Below are positions 11,521-22,900 of a stretch of 64,000 nt of DNA, piece after piece. The stretch spans positions 10,821,841-10,885,840 of the forward strand of contig NC_051850.1 of the NCBI RefSeq assembly GCF_905115235.1, read 5' to 3'. A model generated the notes under the pieces. That model saw nothing but the letters and a program-made list of their open reading frames with translations. It had not been told where the DNA came from and searched no databases. Made by a program: the position numbers and the translations under genes. Source of the DNA: Hermetia illucens (Eukaryota > Arthropoda > Insecta > Diptera > Stratiomyidae). How positions within the stretch are numbered: position 1 is the first letter of the stretch; every line of letters starts with the position of its first letter.

Positions 11521-12990
11521 GTTAATCTGCGATCGTCTCAAACCGCATTCTCGATGTTTCCAGAATTTGTAGGATTCACAATTCCAGACACTTATAAGAT
11601 TCACAACTCCATCACCATAAATAGCTTTAACTTCATTAAGACTCTCACCTGAACTTTTTCGCTTCACAACAAGGTAGCCGAAGACGATACGGGCTTAACA
11701 CTGTCGCATCAAGTTTGGGTCGGCATTTTTCGCATGAGCTACTCTTGGGGCAAGAATTTTCAACACCCTAGTCTGCAACTGTTTTTTTTTTTTTGTGAAG
11801 GGGAGGAATCAAGCTACACAAGTTAAAGAAACGATTCTTTACGGTCGTGAGAGCCCCATTATATTTACTCTCTGGACGTGCATCGTATATCTCCTCTTAC
11901 CAACCAAACTGCAATCACGCCACACACTGAATTTTCTTTGAGGTTACCCTTTTTGCAATTTCATCAAATCTACCAAAAATTAGATAATGCAATCTAAGTA
12001 CTAAATCCATTCTTTTCCCCGATAATTATAGACGATGATGGATATGAAAAGTCTGGAAATAAAGTCACTTTACATGATGGAGCGTAGTCGATAAGAGCAT
12101 TAAGATTTATTGACATGTTCGAGCATAATCATATCGTAAATCTTCTATATTGAATTGGGCGACGAATTTTGATGTTATTTGGTCATCGAGAAAGGTGTCA
12201 AACTGCATATAAATTTCCGTTTTTGTGAATCTAAATAGCATGTTAGATACAGGCGCTATCTTTTGCTAACCAAACTATTTCATTATTTTTTGTGTGATTT
12301 AGTAAATATCCGTAGCATAAGCCGACTTGAAGCGCCAATACCTAGGTTAAGCACCTACTAGGTCATATGAATATCAGAGTAACCTACGCTGGTTCAATTC
12401 CTACGGCCCAAACAAAAAAAAATACAGGAGGAGCAAATCAAATGTCTAAGGGCCACATGGCCGCACGTCATTGCACTGCACTACATACGTGAGACAAACA
12501 CTAGAGCAAATGTTCGGTATTTTCCTCCCGCATTCACCGTAGAAGTCCAAGTATGCGCAATGATTTTTTCCCTTCATAAAATTTCCAGCAAATCGCTGGA
12601 AGATGTATAGCCTGTGCTTAGTCTTCTTGCTGCAGCTCTACTAACAAATCCTACTCACACCTCTATAGCGGTGAATCCTTTAAAATACAAAACAGCAGAA
12701 GAGAGAGAATGGCCACAAAATAGAGTCGAACTGACTGGTCCTACAGTTTGGAGTTAATAATATATAATATTACCTTGGAAGCCTAATCTCCGATCCAAAA
12801 TAAGATCGGAAATACAATGACGACTACGGCAAAGGGGCAGGACATTGATGTCTGAGGTTTTATATTAAAATGAATGAATCAAAACGGGTGCTAAGAAACC
12901 AATTGGACATAATTGAATGGTTTTACAGAAAGTACCCATAATCCATCGAAGAGATAAACGTTCCAGAGAAACCAAGTCGGAAGCAACCCA
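11521..12990. other. Unassigned stretch with a peritrophin-promoter-like scrap in inverse orientation
   Basis: No gene is recognised. Around 11964-11995, read on the - strand, there is TTGCATTATCTAATTTTTGG, the same text as in the GATA block of peritrophin gene 2. After a short gap the - strand reads GATGAAATTGCA, which is the text around the predicted start site of gene 5. The TATA box is missing and no coding exon follows. Long T runs occur near 11780. Confidence 0.3.
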
Positions 12991-13300
12991 CAAGAGCGAA
13001 TCGAGGCAAACACATAAAATGGCACTTCTTCTGCCAGCTACACTCGAAGAAACCAAGGATGCACTTAAAGTCGGGAGAAACAATACAGCGCCTACTGTGG
13101 TTGGAATACCTTCGGAGATACTAAAAAGATGGAGTACGGGAATGACTACAAAGCGCCATGAGCTCCTAAGCACTGTCAACCTATGTTGGAAGTGTGGCGC
13201 AAAAGTGACATTTGCCCTATTTACAAAAAAAAGTAATTCAGACCGATATCGTCGTAGTTTTTTTGCAGTAAGTGAACGCTTTTGCGCACAGAGTGTTAGA
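12991..13300 (+). mobile_element. RTE-like LINE scrap, linker to RT start
   Basis: The + strand reading contains TLEETKDALKVGRNNTAPTV followed by GIPSEILKR. This matches the block before RT in RTE-like elements (usually LKNNKAPGVDGIPAEL). A degraded CPIYKK-like continuation follows. It is a few hundred bases of a dead copy in the opposite orientation to most neighbours. Confidence 0.45.
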
Positions 13301-13379
13301 CTTCCGCAACAGGAGACCGTAGATCAACCAACTAGACACCTCCCACCACCCGCACCATCAAAAAACTAGCCTGGAACCG

Positions 13380-15060
13380 TTTGACACATTACTTCGGGCT
13401 AACCCTCCCGCTCTCCCGGCTTTAGGATTCTTTAAGTCAGGGAATTCCTTTCATCGACGTGGGAGAGGAGGAAGGGAGTTGTTAGCTCACGGCCATCGGT
13501 CCCTCCGCTGGTTGAGTTCATTCTTCTTCAACACGACTCCATCTGCCAGCGCTCCTCAGCATCTTTCTGACAATGTTGACTGGAGAGAGCCCCTCTGTGT
13601 CTGCATAAAGCTGCTGACGAAAGCCGTCCCACCTTTCATAAGAGAAAAAGCTATGCTGAGTCTCGTCCGCCACTCTATCGCAGAACACACAATCCGGAGA
13701 TCGCACCTTCCCAATCTTGTACAGGTAAGACTGAAAACATTCATGCCCACTTAGAAGTTGGGTAGAGGTAATCAATCTCATAGTTCATACGGTTCGGCCA
13801 CGGATCTAAATTTCCGATGAGCTGTTCAGTCCGTCTGCCTCTTTGCTCATTTTGCCAGGAGAGTTACCACTCGGCAAGAGCGCATTGATGTTCTTTGCAG
13901 GCAACCGCTCTCTTAAGTTTTCGCCTTTGCGGCTGAAGATAGTTTTATGCTTTTTAGCAAAGAGGGAACGGGGATCATTCCCACGATCACCATCACGAAA
14001 AGCTCCAGATGCACTTGAGTTAGACGTCTACGATGGACCTGCTTGTCAAGGGCCTCAATCGATACCTCAGCGCCATAGAGCAGAACGGACTGCGTTGCTC
14101 CATAAAAAGACATCTCTGAGTAGATATGGGGCTCTAAACATTCGCCACTAGCAAACTCATGGCCGAGACCCCAGCTGCAGCTTGTCCGCCGATTGATTTG
14201 CTCGAAGAAGCCTATTTTCGAATCAAGTATTAAAAAAAGATATTTAATCGCTGGTTATGACTCTAGAGCCAGCGGAACGCTGTAACCATGAGCGGACACC
14301 GTCTCAAACCCGTGGTGTGTCCTTTGCTTTCACCAGACGTGCCACGATCCCTGCAGAGAACGCAACTTTCGCTTTTAATGCAGGTCGTCGCTTGGTCATC
14401 TACCTAACTTCATCTGCGGCATGATGTCCTCCCGTCGGGTCCTTTGCAAGTTGCATGTGCCCATAGTCCAGACACCTGTAGCAATTGATGGAGATTATCC
14501 ACATTCGTACCCTGTATACTACTCATTCAATTTTGATTTTCCCGTTGCTAAGGAGTTTTCTCGCATTTACAGAGGTGATACCATTGGTTACCTCTGGACA
14601 TTCACACTTTATCGCCTCCTCTACTTCGACCTTTTCTGTGAGACAGAAGAGAGAGCACATAGCCTTTAGACTAGGAACCCGAGCCTTCCCCCCGGTAACT
14701 CCTTGACGATCACAGAACGTGCTGTTGCTAATCGTCTTTGGGCCTTTCCGTATGAAAAACACTTCTGCTCCGTTGTCTTCGGGTTTCATCCTGAAGCGGA
14801 TTTCACTAAGGACTTCTGCAAATGTTTTGCCTTCCTTTGGGTTAATGAGCACAGCCGACTCGACGGTCTGGTCCTTCTTCTTTTCCTCGTATTTTCTATT
14901 AATGGCTTTTGGTTTGTAGGCTCTTTGTCTTTGAACAGACGGGTCTTTCGCGGCGTAGCCGGTTGTTTCTTTTTATCCTTTTCTGCCTTCTTTTTTGAGC
15001 CTTGAAATCCTTGAATCCCGATCATGGTTTCTTCTGACTCAGACGATGATTGGGGCACCG
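13380..15060 (-). mobile_element. R1-clade LINE with ORF1 and ORF2 tail, middle deleted
   Basis: ORF1 lies at about 14400-15060 on the - strand. It has a lysine-rich N-terminal part (14786-15058), then EGKTFAEVLSEIRFRMKP and LTEKVEVEEAIKCECPEVTN (14523-14852). A zinc-knuckle-like CYRCLDYGH lies near 14470. ORF2 keeps only its end: LLYGAEVSIEALDKQVHRRR (about 14050) and the C-terminus at 13518-13781 (LSGHECFQSYLYKIGKV, CVFCDR, NIVRKMLRSAGRW). Endonuclease and RT are gone, so this is a non-autonomous deletion derivative or a rearranged relic. The 5' edge takes part in the inverted repeat at 15019-15184. Confidence 0.7.
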
Positions 15061-15184
15061 ACCGTGAGGTTCCCTCCCTTCCTTGCTGAGAATGTCATTA
15101 TTTCAGAGGATATCCCCCTAGGGAGGGAGGGAACCTCAGGGGCCGCGGCTCAATCACGATCTGAGGCAGAAGAAACCATGATCG
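15019..15184. repeat. Imperfect inverted repeat, arms of about 60 bases around a 42-base spacer
   Basis: Left arm 15019-15078 starts CGATCATGGTTTCTTCTG. Right arm 15121-15184 is its reverse complement with scattered mismatches. Both arms end in a GAGGTTCCCTCCC block. The left arm is the 5' start of the R1-like ORF1, so a second copy of that 5' end is joined head to head. Confidence 0.8.
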
Positions 15185-15930
15185 AGATTGCCATCAGTCG
15201 GGGATGTTCCCTCTCGATCGCGGCACTCGGGTCCTGAGACTTACGGCTCCACGTGCTCGGTCGAGTCGTTTTTTTATTTTTCAGTTTTAGCTCGCGTTCT
15301 GATTTTTTTTTTTTTTTTGTTAGGCCGTCGCGGATTCCTTCGTTTATTGTCTAGTTTGAAATCCGGTGCGGATCTATGCATGGTATAGACACGTTAATAT
15401 TAATCCTCCCCCCACATCCCCGAACTGAGCTAGCATAGAGGCGTGCAAGGACGTGTCGAGCGAGCACTTTGATGTAGCTTCAGTCTTTGCAGGCGGACCA
15501 TCACGATCAATTTCGTCAACTTTTAAGGCATCTAAGATACCTCTTCTTTCTAAGTCGTTCTCGGCCGATTAGAATGATCGTCTGATCCTCCCATTTCCCT
15601 CAGATTCATTACAAGTACTATCATAGTGGCAGAGACCATCGACAATTGAGTGGTTTAAATATTCCCTGTCGATAATGGGTTATGAAATTGCTTCACGTAT
15701 CAGCGTCACCCAGAAAGTTTCAGAAGATCCGAAATCTATTCCAGTGTCTTCTACCCTGTCGCCCATTTGGGGGCTGTTTCTCCAATTATATGCTTCCTTG
15801 GAACAGAAGTCGTGAGGGAAAACAACTGAACTGATTACGTTTTAATATAACTTCGCGCTTTATTTACTTAAATAACAATTGTAAAATGTTCACAATCATT
15901 CATAATTATCAAAGTTTCACCATCATCATC
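15185..15930. other. Unassigned stretch
   Basis: It holds a 16-base T run near 15304-15319. I recognise no gene, no LINE motif and no repeat ends. The text continues the head-to-head copy only for a few bases. Confidence 0.3.
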
Positions 15931-16580
15931 GTCATGATCAATGGCGCAACAACCGGTATCCGATCTAGGCCTGCCTTAATAAGGGACTTCAGATATCCTG
16001 GTTTTGCACAGAGGTCCAGCAATTCGATATCCCTAAAAGCGGTCTGGCGTTCTAACCTACGCCATCGCTCCATCTCAGGCAGGGTCTGCCTCGTCTTCTT
16101 TTTTTACCATAGATATTGCCCTTATAGACTTTCCAGTCTAGATCATTCTCATCCATACGGATTAAGTGACCCGCTCACCGTAACCTATTGAGGCGGATTT
16201 TATCCACAACTTGACAAGAGGCCAAAAATTCTTCGGAGGATTCTTCTCTGGAAAGCGGCCAAGAGTTCGGAATTGATGGTGAGACGTTCCGAGCGGAACA
16301 GTTTTTGTAAGCTGAAATAGGCTGGCTGACAACAACCGTGTGTGGATTTCATCATCGTAGCTGTTATCGGTTGTGATTTTCGACCCTAGATAGGAGAAAT
16401 TTACAACGGTCTCAAAGTTGTACTCTGATATCTTTATTCTTCCCGTTTGACCAGTGCGGTTTGATGTTGTTGGTTGGTTGGTTTTTGGTGCTGACGTTGC
16501 CACCATATACTTTGTCTTGCCTTCATTGAGGAGCAGCCCAAGATCTCGCGCCGCCTGCTCGATCTGGATGAAAACAAGTT
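15931..16580 (-). mobile_element. RTE-like LINE, 3' end
   Basis: It has the same 3' terminal text as the element at 5645 (near ATCAATGGCGCAACAACCGG). On the - strand, 16162-16506 includes FETVVNFSYLGSKITTDNSY, the RT thumb of RTE-like elements, followed by compressed C-terminal sequence. It is flanked at its 3' side by CATCATCATCG, the antisense of a trinucleotide tail. Confidence 0.65.
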
Positions 16581-16619
16581 ACCTATAAATTAAGCCTATA
16601 TTATTTGACTGGTTGAACC

Positions 16620-17100
16620 TCGTTTTTGATGACTTTAGCTGGTCGGAGGACAGGACTCGAGTGATGGCAAATGTCATCCTTGACATTTCCAACACCAGTC
16701 CCATGTCAGGCCGTCAGCTGTTTCTACAGCGATTGAATGCAACGGCAGAGGCGAAATCAAAATGGCACTAAGGTTCGTGCCTCCGATGTGCCGCTACACC
16801 CTCAATGGCTCTGAGTCCGCGCCGAATGTCAAAGACAATGAACGGCACCTCGTGGTAATGGAGACGAAAATTTTGCTTTGGACCACTGGCATAACATGGC
16901 GTGATCACACCCGAAACAGGGACATCCGCGATCGATATATGGTTGCACCGATTGTGGAAAAATTGCCAGATTGGCGTCGTCGATGGTATTGGTATGTAAT
17001 TCGAGGAGATGAAAACTCGCTTGTTTAGATTGGTTTGAACATCGAAGTCGATGGGAAATGACGAATCATCGAAACTGCAATGGCTTGATATGCTAGATGC
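16620..17100 (+). mobile_element. LINE ORF2 C-terminal fragment
   Basis: The + strand frame at 16762-17028 includes VKDNERHLVVMETKILLW, RDIRDRYMVAPIVEKL and RRRWYWYVIRGDENSLV. This is the C-terminus of the same LINE group as the - strand copy at 45680-46650. The stretch 16630-16790 before it resembles 56350-56510. Confidence 0.6.
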
Positions 17101-17419
17101 TGATTTCTAAGACTTTCAAGCTATGACTGAGTAAACTGAGGCAATAGAGCAAGCCACGCCAACCTTGCCCCTGAAAGGGGCAAAAGGTAAAGAAGGAGAA
17201 GTTTGAGTTCCTTCGTGCATGAATCCTGTCCCACTAACTTTTTGTAAATAAAACCATCGAGGAGCGAAATATTCTTTCGTTGAGGTTTCGGTTTCTAGTT
17301 GTTTTTCTTTTGGGGGGGGGGGGGGAATTATTGGGATTTCTGAGTTGGCCATTTTTGTCCATGGATTAGCTCCTCCTTAATATCAAACTTGCTCGTACAC
17401 CTTCGTATGCCTACATATG
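17101..17419. other. Unassigned stretch with a G run
   Basis: A run of about 14 G lies near 17310-17325. No coding signal is seen. It separates LINE remains from the peritrophin gene 2 promoter. Confidence 0.3.
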
Positions 17420-17883
17420 TAGCATTCCCTTATCTGGAGCAAAGAATTGCATCTAATTGTAATAATTACACAAAGAAAAAAAAATTTATAGCATTCAGGA
17501 TTCTTTGAAAACGATTAAAGATATAAATTTAGAAACTACACGATTACAGCTGATTTAAAGTTGACACGAATCTCACTGTATGTGTTACAGTATGCATTGT
17601 TCATGACCGCACTTCATTAGATTATACTCTATCTTTGATCTTTGCATGCCCTTATCACACTCTACACTGCAAAAATCCAAAAAAAAATTCTTGGAATTGA
17701 ATCTATCTAAAGCGTGGATTGCATTATCTAATTTTTGGCAATGATTTCACGATTCTATATAAAGGCTAACATCACATGAGATCGCAGTCTATATGATACC
17801 GTTTAGTTAGACCAACCTGCAGTCGTGTGTTCATCAAATATTCCTACTTTTTTGAGGAGACCCACATTGGAGGGTATACCAAA
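17420..17883 (+). promoter_or_regulatory. Promoter region of peritrophin gene 2: GATA-type sites and TATA box
   Basis: Ordered elements are shared with genes 3-5. TTATCT lies at 17430, TTATCA at 17652 and TTATCT at 17724, the last in the block GCATTATCTAATTTTTGG. TATATAAA lies at 17756-17763, about 120 bases before the ATG. TTATCT and TTATCA are reverse complements of WGATAR sites. GATA factors are known to drive midgut genes in flies; use here is inferred. A CGCAGTC near 17794 lies about 30 bases after the TATA box and fits an initiator. Confidence 0.65.
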
Positions 17884-19080
17884 ATGAGACTAGGTAAAAT
17901 CAAAAATTTTAAGTTGTAGTGTGCTTTGGAGGTTTGTGAAAATAATTTTCGCTTTCTCAACTTTTAAAATTTTCAAATTAGTATTGGTCCAAAGGATGGA
18001 ACCAGGTCTCATCAGAATTTCATGAAAACACGTTCAACCAATGTTTAACTTCGCCATCAATTCATCAACTGAAAATGTTTGGTTTGTAAATAGTATTAAC
18101 ACTTTATTTCCTCCTATCTAGGGATCACTTTAAAACTACTAATATCAACTTTAACGTGGCTTTATGGATGCAATGTCAGCCGTGTGTTTGCAGCGGAATG
18201 CGAAAATGTGGACCTATATGTTCCACATCTAGTGCGGGGCAGTGAAAGCAATAAGTACCAGGTATGTTTCAGTAAAACCGGAGATTTCAAGGAGTATGAT
18301 TGCCCACCAAATCTTAAGTTTAATGAAGCAACAAGAAGCTGTACGGTTTCTTTGAATCCGTATGGAATGTGCACTACTGTCGGTGAAACCTTAGAAATCC
18401 CTGATGCTGATTGTACACTATATATTGAATGTGATAAAGAGCTGGACCCAGTTACTTACACCTGTGATGCCGGTGAATTATTCAACCCTCTTTACCAAAA
18501 ATGTGTTTCGGATACTGAATATGATTGCGATAATGATATTCCCGATTGCTTCAATACAAAATTCCAAAATAGAAAATGGGTTGACAAAGAAAGCTGTGAC
18601 TCCTACTACGAATGCGTCGGAGATATTCTTGTAAGTCGGACATGTCCTAGCGGAATGTTCTTAGACGTTCACACGCAAGCTTGCATGCACAGCTCCGCTG
18701 TCAATGGTGCATGCACAGTTCCAAAACCCCAGCCCAATTTACTAGTGAATGTGAAAACTATGTGCCAAGGAAACGTTGGGAAGTTTCTCCCGGATCCCTA
18801 CTATTGTAAAGCTTATTACTATTGTGTCGACGAATCAACGCCTTACTGGAGTCCTTGTTCAGATGGAAGATACTTTGAGAATGAACTTTGTACTAAAACA
18901 CGAGCTAGTAGCTGCATTTGCGAAGATTTAACATGGGAAGACTCTGGTCCAAAATCAGTGTCTGTTCCACATCCTGATAAGACAAAATTCTACGTGTGTA
19001 GAGAAGGAGATCCACCCGAGGAGAAGACCTGCCCAGCAGGCACCACATTCAATCCAACAAAGAAAATGTGTTCCTCGTGA
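17884..19080 (+). CDS. Peritrophin-like secreted chitin-binding protein, gene 2 of 5
   Basis: It has two coding exons: 17884-17893 (ATGAGACTAG) and 18122-19080, joined by a 228-base GT-AG phase-1 intron. The product is about 322 residues. A signal peptide covers residues 1-27 (LKLLISTLTWLYG core, cut near VFA-AEC). Five six-cysteine-type CBM14 modules lie at roughly 30-87, 87-139, 146-201, 218-268 and 270-320. Module 4 has GKFLPDPYYCKAYYYCVDES, with the aromatic residues typical of chitin binding. The tail ends soon after the last cysteine. The likely role is crosslinking chitin fibrils in the peritrophic matrix. Its modules 3-4 are closest to those of gene 5. It has the shortest intron of the set, so it best shows the ancestral gene plan. 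Confidence 0.9.
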
Positions 19081-19131
19081 TTCAGGGGATATGTCAGACA
19101 ACATGCGTGATGCTTGATCAAATTCACTGAA

Positions 19132-19137
19132 AATAAA
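19132..19137 (+). terminator. Poly(A) signal of gene 2
   Basis: AATAAA within ACTGAAAATAAATT, a text shared after the stop codons of genes 2-5. Confidence 0.75.
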
Positions 19138-19965
19138 TTAGAAGATTTTACCACTAGTGTTTTTTATATCTAGAGTAGTATATCCCTTGTAACATGGAGA
19201 GAATCCTATGTATTTGAAAAAACTTTTTCATGTTGCCGATTATCACACAGAGAGAAGAATGCCACTTAAGGCCGCTGGCCGCATTGACTGTTGGTAGTCA
19301 AAACTGGCGTTTATCTACTATGGAGTTACCCTACTCAAAGGACTAGGCTTGCGAATGTGTGTTTCAAACTAATCTATACTCCATAATGTCCATCAAATCC
19401 TATTCATAAGACAGGGGCGAAAAGACCAACTGAACTGCTGTCATCAGCCATTCAATCAGCAGTAGCTGCAAAACTCTTCCCGTGTTCACTAATACCACTA
19501 CTGGCATCGCCCCCTCTTCTTCTACGGTCGTTTTTTTGTATTTTTAAAATTGAGTCCATGTCTTGGTCCCACGAGCAGTCCGGGGAGAATGTCTACCCTG
19601 GCCAACAGAGTAAGAGTCTTATTTGAAACTGCCCAAGGTGCCCAAGGTATTCAGAGTTTGGATACTAAAAACCAACCTCCTCATTGGCCACGCAGCCCTC
19701 GGCGTATGCTGTTCTACCTTGGCTTGGGGTCCTATTTGCACCTTCTTCAGTACCCCCCCCCCCCCTCCCGCCAGATCTACTTGCCCCTAACACATGACCA
19801 GCAGACAAACAGATCCACGTCAGTTGGATAAGGTTACTCTCAGCCCGGCCCTACACACTCTTAGACTCATCCGAAGATGGTTTCCAGCAGCCACTGTGAG
19901 GAGGTCGTGTGAGGACTTGCCGAATTATGCAACTTTAACCTGAAGCATAATCAGACTGTGACGCG
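19138..19965. other. Gene 2 3' flank, then unassigned
   Basis: The first 100 bases resemble the 3' flanks of genes 3-5 (a TTGTAACATGGAGAGAATCC-like stretch). The rest, including an open frame at 19550-19831 and a C run near 19750, has no motif that I recognise. Confidence 0.3.
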
Positions 19966-22900
19966 TACGATCGAAGGCATATTTATTACTACCAAGCTGT
20001 ATTCTTGAGGAAACGGTTTGACGAATCGCGACTTACGGAAACCTCAAGATTTACTCGAAATTGGTTACCCCGACGTGATCGCCCATCTGGAACAAGGAAA
20101 AGCTGCGACCACGGCCTGAACTGTTAAAGTGCCACCGGCGGACATTGTCGTTGCCCTTTCTTCGAATTGGCGACCCTACCTAACGGCCTTGCACGCTGGT
20201 GTGTCGTAATTTTGCAGAAGTCTACTACCTTCTCGGTGATATTTGGATATTTTCACCCAATTTGTGCTTCAAATCCCGTGTGTCGTCAGCGGCGATGAGA
20301 ACACGAACTAGGTGCTACTGTCCGGTCGTTGGCATCATATAATTTCTCAGCGAATTGACTGCAGCCAGTTCAGCGAGGCAAACTCAATAACCAGCCGACT
20401 TCAACGACGTCGCCGCAGGGAGCCAGAGCCGCCATCAAGGATCAATCGCACGCATAGGAACCACAACCTCAAGAAAGAAAAAGCTACCGCTGCAAGGCAC
20501 CGAAGGAAAAATGTAAGTTTTGAGTATTTATTATTATTACCTGACACATCATTGATACGCTTTTAGAAATTCATTGGTGGTTTCTTTTTATTTTGGTCTG
20601 CGCATCCGCTTCGGGGTCCATTGTTGGTGTTTCGCTCGTGCGGGCATTTGTGGGTGCGGCCTGCCGCGGTCAAAGTAGGACCTTAGAGAATTCGGTATCG
20701 CCGCGGCTTCGATTAAAATTCGGGTCGGAAAATCAGCTTTAGATATGTCGTTCGACAATAAAGACTCGGCAGGCCCATCGGACCCTCAGGTGACCGCTCG
20801 CGCTGTGCACGTCCGTCCATTTTGGCGACGGGATCCGGAACTGTGGTTCGTCCATTTGGTAGCGCAGTTCTTGATGTCCAGAATAACGGCAGACACGCGA
20901 CCAAATTTAACCACACGATTGTAGGTCTCGATGAGGAGTCCATCCTATTGGTAGCTGACATTGTGAAATCGGCCTCCTACGGCTGTTCCGCAGCCTTTTG
21001 ACGAACTTGGTGAGCTGAAGCGTGAAATAGCCGCTGGACCCTCAGCGTTCGGGTACCAGGTCGCAAGCTTGCTCGCGGTCTTCTCTTCGAAAAGGGCGAT
21101 CAAATGGCAAGTCGTCAGGACAACCTACGGACCGAAGTATTTGTTGGTACCATCGCAGATTCGGCGAAAAAGGCACCAAATGTACGATCCCGTGTAAATT
21201 CGAGCCTACCTCAAAAAACTAGCTCCGCGGGGGGTCCTGACGACGCGACGTTGAAAAATGCACTCGAGATGCGCTAAGTGCTCAGACTCTGAGGAAGAAG
21301 CGACCAAAACATCATCCAAAGATACGAAACAGAAGTCCAAACTTTTTCCGTGCAATAGCCAGCTTCTGGGGTGGTAGGGGACGCACCTTCGAGAAGATAG
21401 GGGAACCAATAGTGTTAATGTGGTGCTGCACTGGTTTAGAGAGACTACATTCGGTGGTAATCTGGCTGAATTTTTAGAGGAGTGCCCGGACATGAGAGTC
21501 AGTAATGCCCTCCAAAAGTACGGAAAGATTGTTGTTGGGAAGAGATGAGATTCTGCCTGACGAATTAAGGTTGATTGTGGAGTCTATAAGGGACCTGTTC
21601 TGCAAGTCCACCAGCAACCCATAGTGACACAAGAAGTCTGCGCCTAAAATGGGGAAGCTGATATCCACCAGGACGAATCGCCACGGGAACGTCCTACGCA
21701 AGCCAAGACTCACGTTCATTTGCCTATGCCCGTAGGAGTTAATTTGGGAGGAGTTTGCTGCCGCCAGTTTCAACGGATGAGGAAATAGTCGATGGTGCCG
21801 GGATACGGGAAGAACCGAAACCTCCGCACCAGTATCTACGAGATAACTGCGCCTGTTAAGAGGGTCATAAATTGTTAGGCGACGTGGCGCTGCGTTCTGG
21901 GTGGCCGTCGCGTCGCCTTGAGGCCGGTTTAGTCCTAAACGTTGAGAAATGCAAGATCCTCCAGAGACAGCTGAGATTCGTCGGCCACTATCGGAATGCA
22001 GCCCGACCCTGACAAGGTGCAAGCGATTACAAGCTTCCCGCGTCCGAAAACCGTGAAGGATTTGCGGAGGTTCTTGGGCATGCTAAACTTCTATCGTCGT
22101 TTCCTGCCCAAGGCCACCCAACACCAATCCGTTTTGAACGCGTAATAGTCTGGCCCCAAAACAAAGGACACACGAGAGATTGTGTGGTCTGAAGAAGCTG
22201 TCCGCCCGTTTGATAAATCCCGACAACAACTAGGTGATGCTACACTTTTGGCATTTCCTCGACAAGATACACCCCTAGCCGTTTTTGTTGATGCCTCTGC
22301 TGCAGTAGGTGCTGCTCTTTACCAAAAGGTGAATCAAGTCTGGCAGCCGTTGAGCTTCTTCTCCAGACAGTTAAACCCCGCTCAACGGAACTACAGCAAC
22401 TCGATCGAGAAATGCTCGCCAAGTACTTGTGCATTAAGTACTTCCGCTTCTCCCTAAAAGGCAGGCCGTTGACAGTGTTCACGGACCATATGCCTCCAAT
22501 ATATGCTTTGAAACAAAAGCCCGACAAAGCATCCCCTCATCAGCTTCCACACCTAAGCCGTTCACGTCCGGCATACAGCACGTGTCCGGCAAGGACAACA
22601 TAGTTGCTGACGCTTTGTCACGTGCCTCCGAGATTAACATCCCGCCTCACTCGACTTCTCGGCTATCGCCAAGGCGCAGGTAGATGAAGCAGTATTTTAG
22701 AGCCCAAATCCAACCCTAAAATACAAATTTCGGGAGTTACCCATCTTCGGCTCGAACCTCTCTCTCTGCTGCGAATACTCGGAAAAGGGACCCAGGCCAT
22801 ACATTCCGGCCACCTTTCGCAAAGGAGTGTTCCATGCGGATCACGACGCAGCGCATCCAGGCATCAGGACAACAAATCGGTTATCACCGAGAAATACTTC

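Noticed and set aside
13843-14151. 102-residue + strand frame
   Set aside because: It is opposite the R1-like ORF2 tail and has no motif.
17300-17330. G run as a G-quadruplex regulatory site
   Set aside because: A single homopolymer run without spaced G tracts; simple sequence slippage is a better explanation.
19550-19831. 93-residue frame before the Ty3 fossil
   Set aside because: Low-complexity proline-rich end caused by a C run; no signal peptide, no domain, no match to neighbours.
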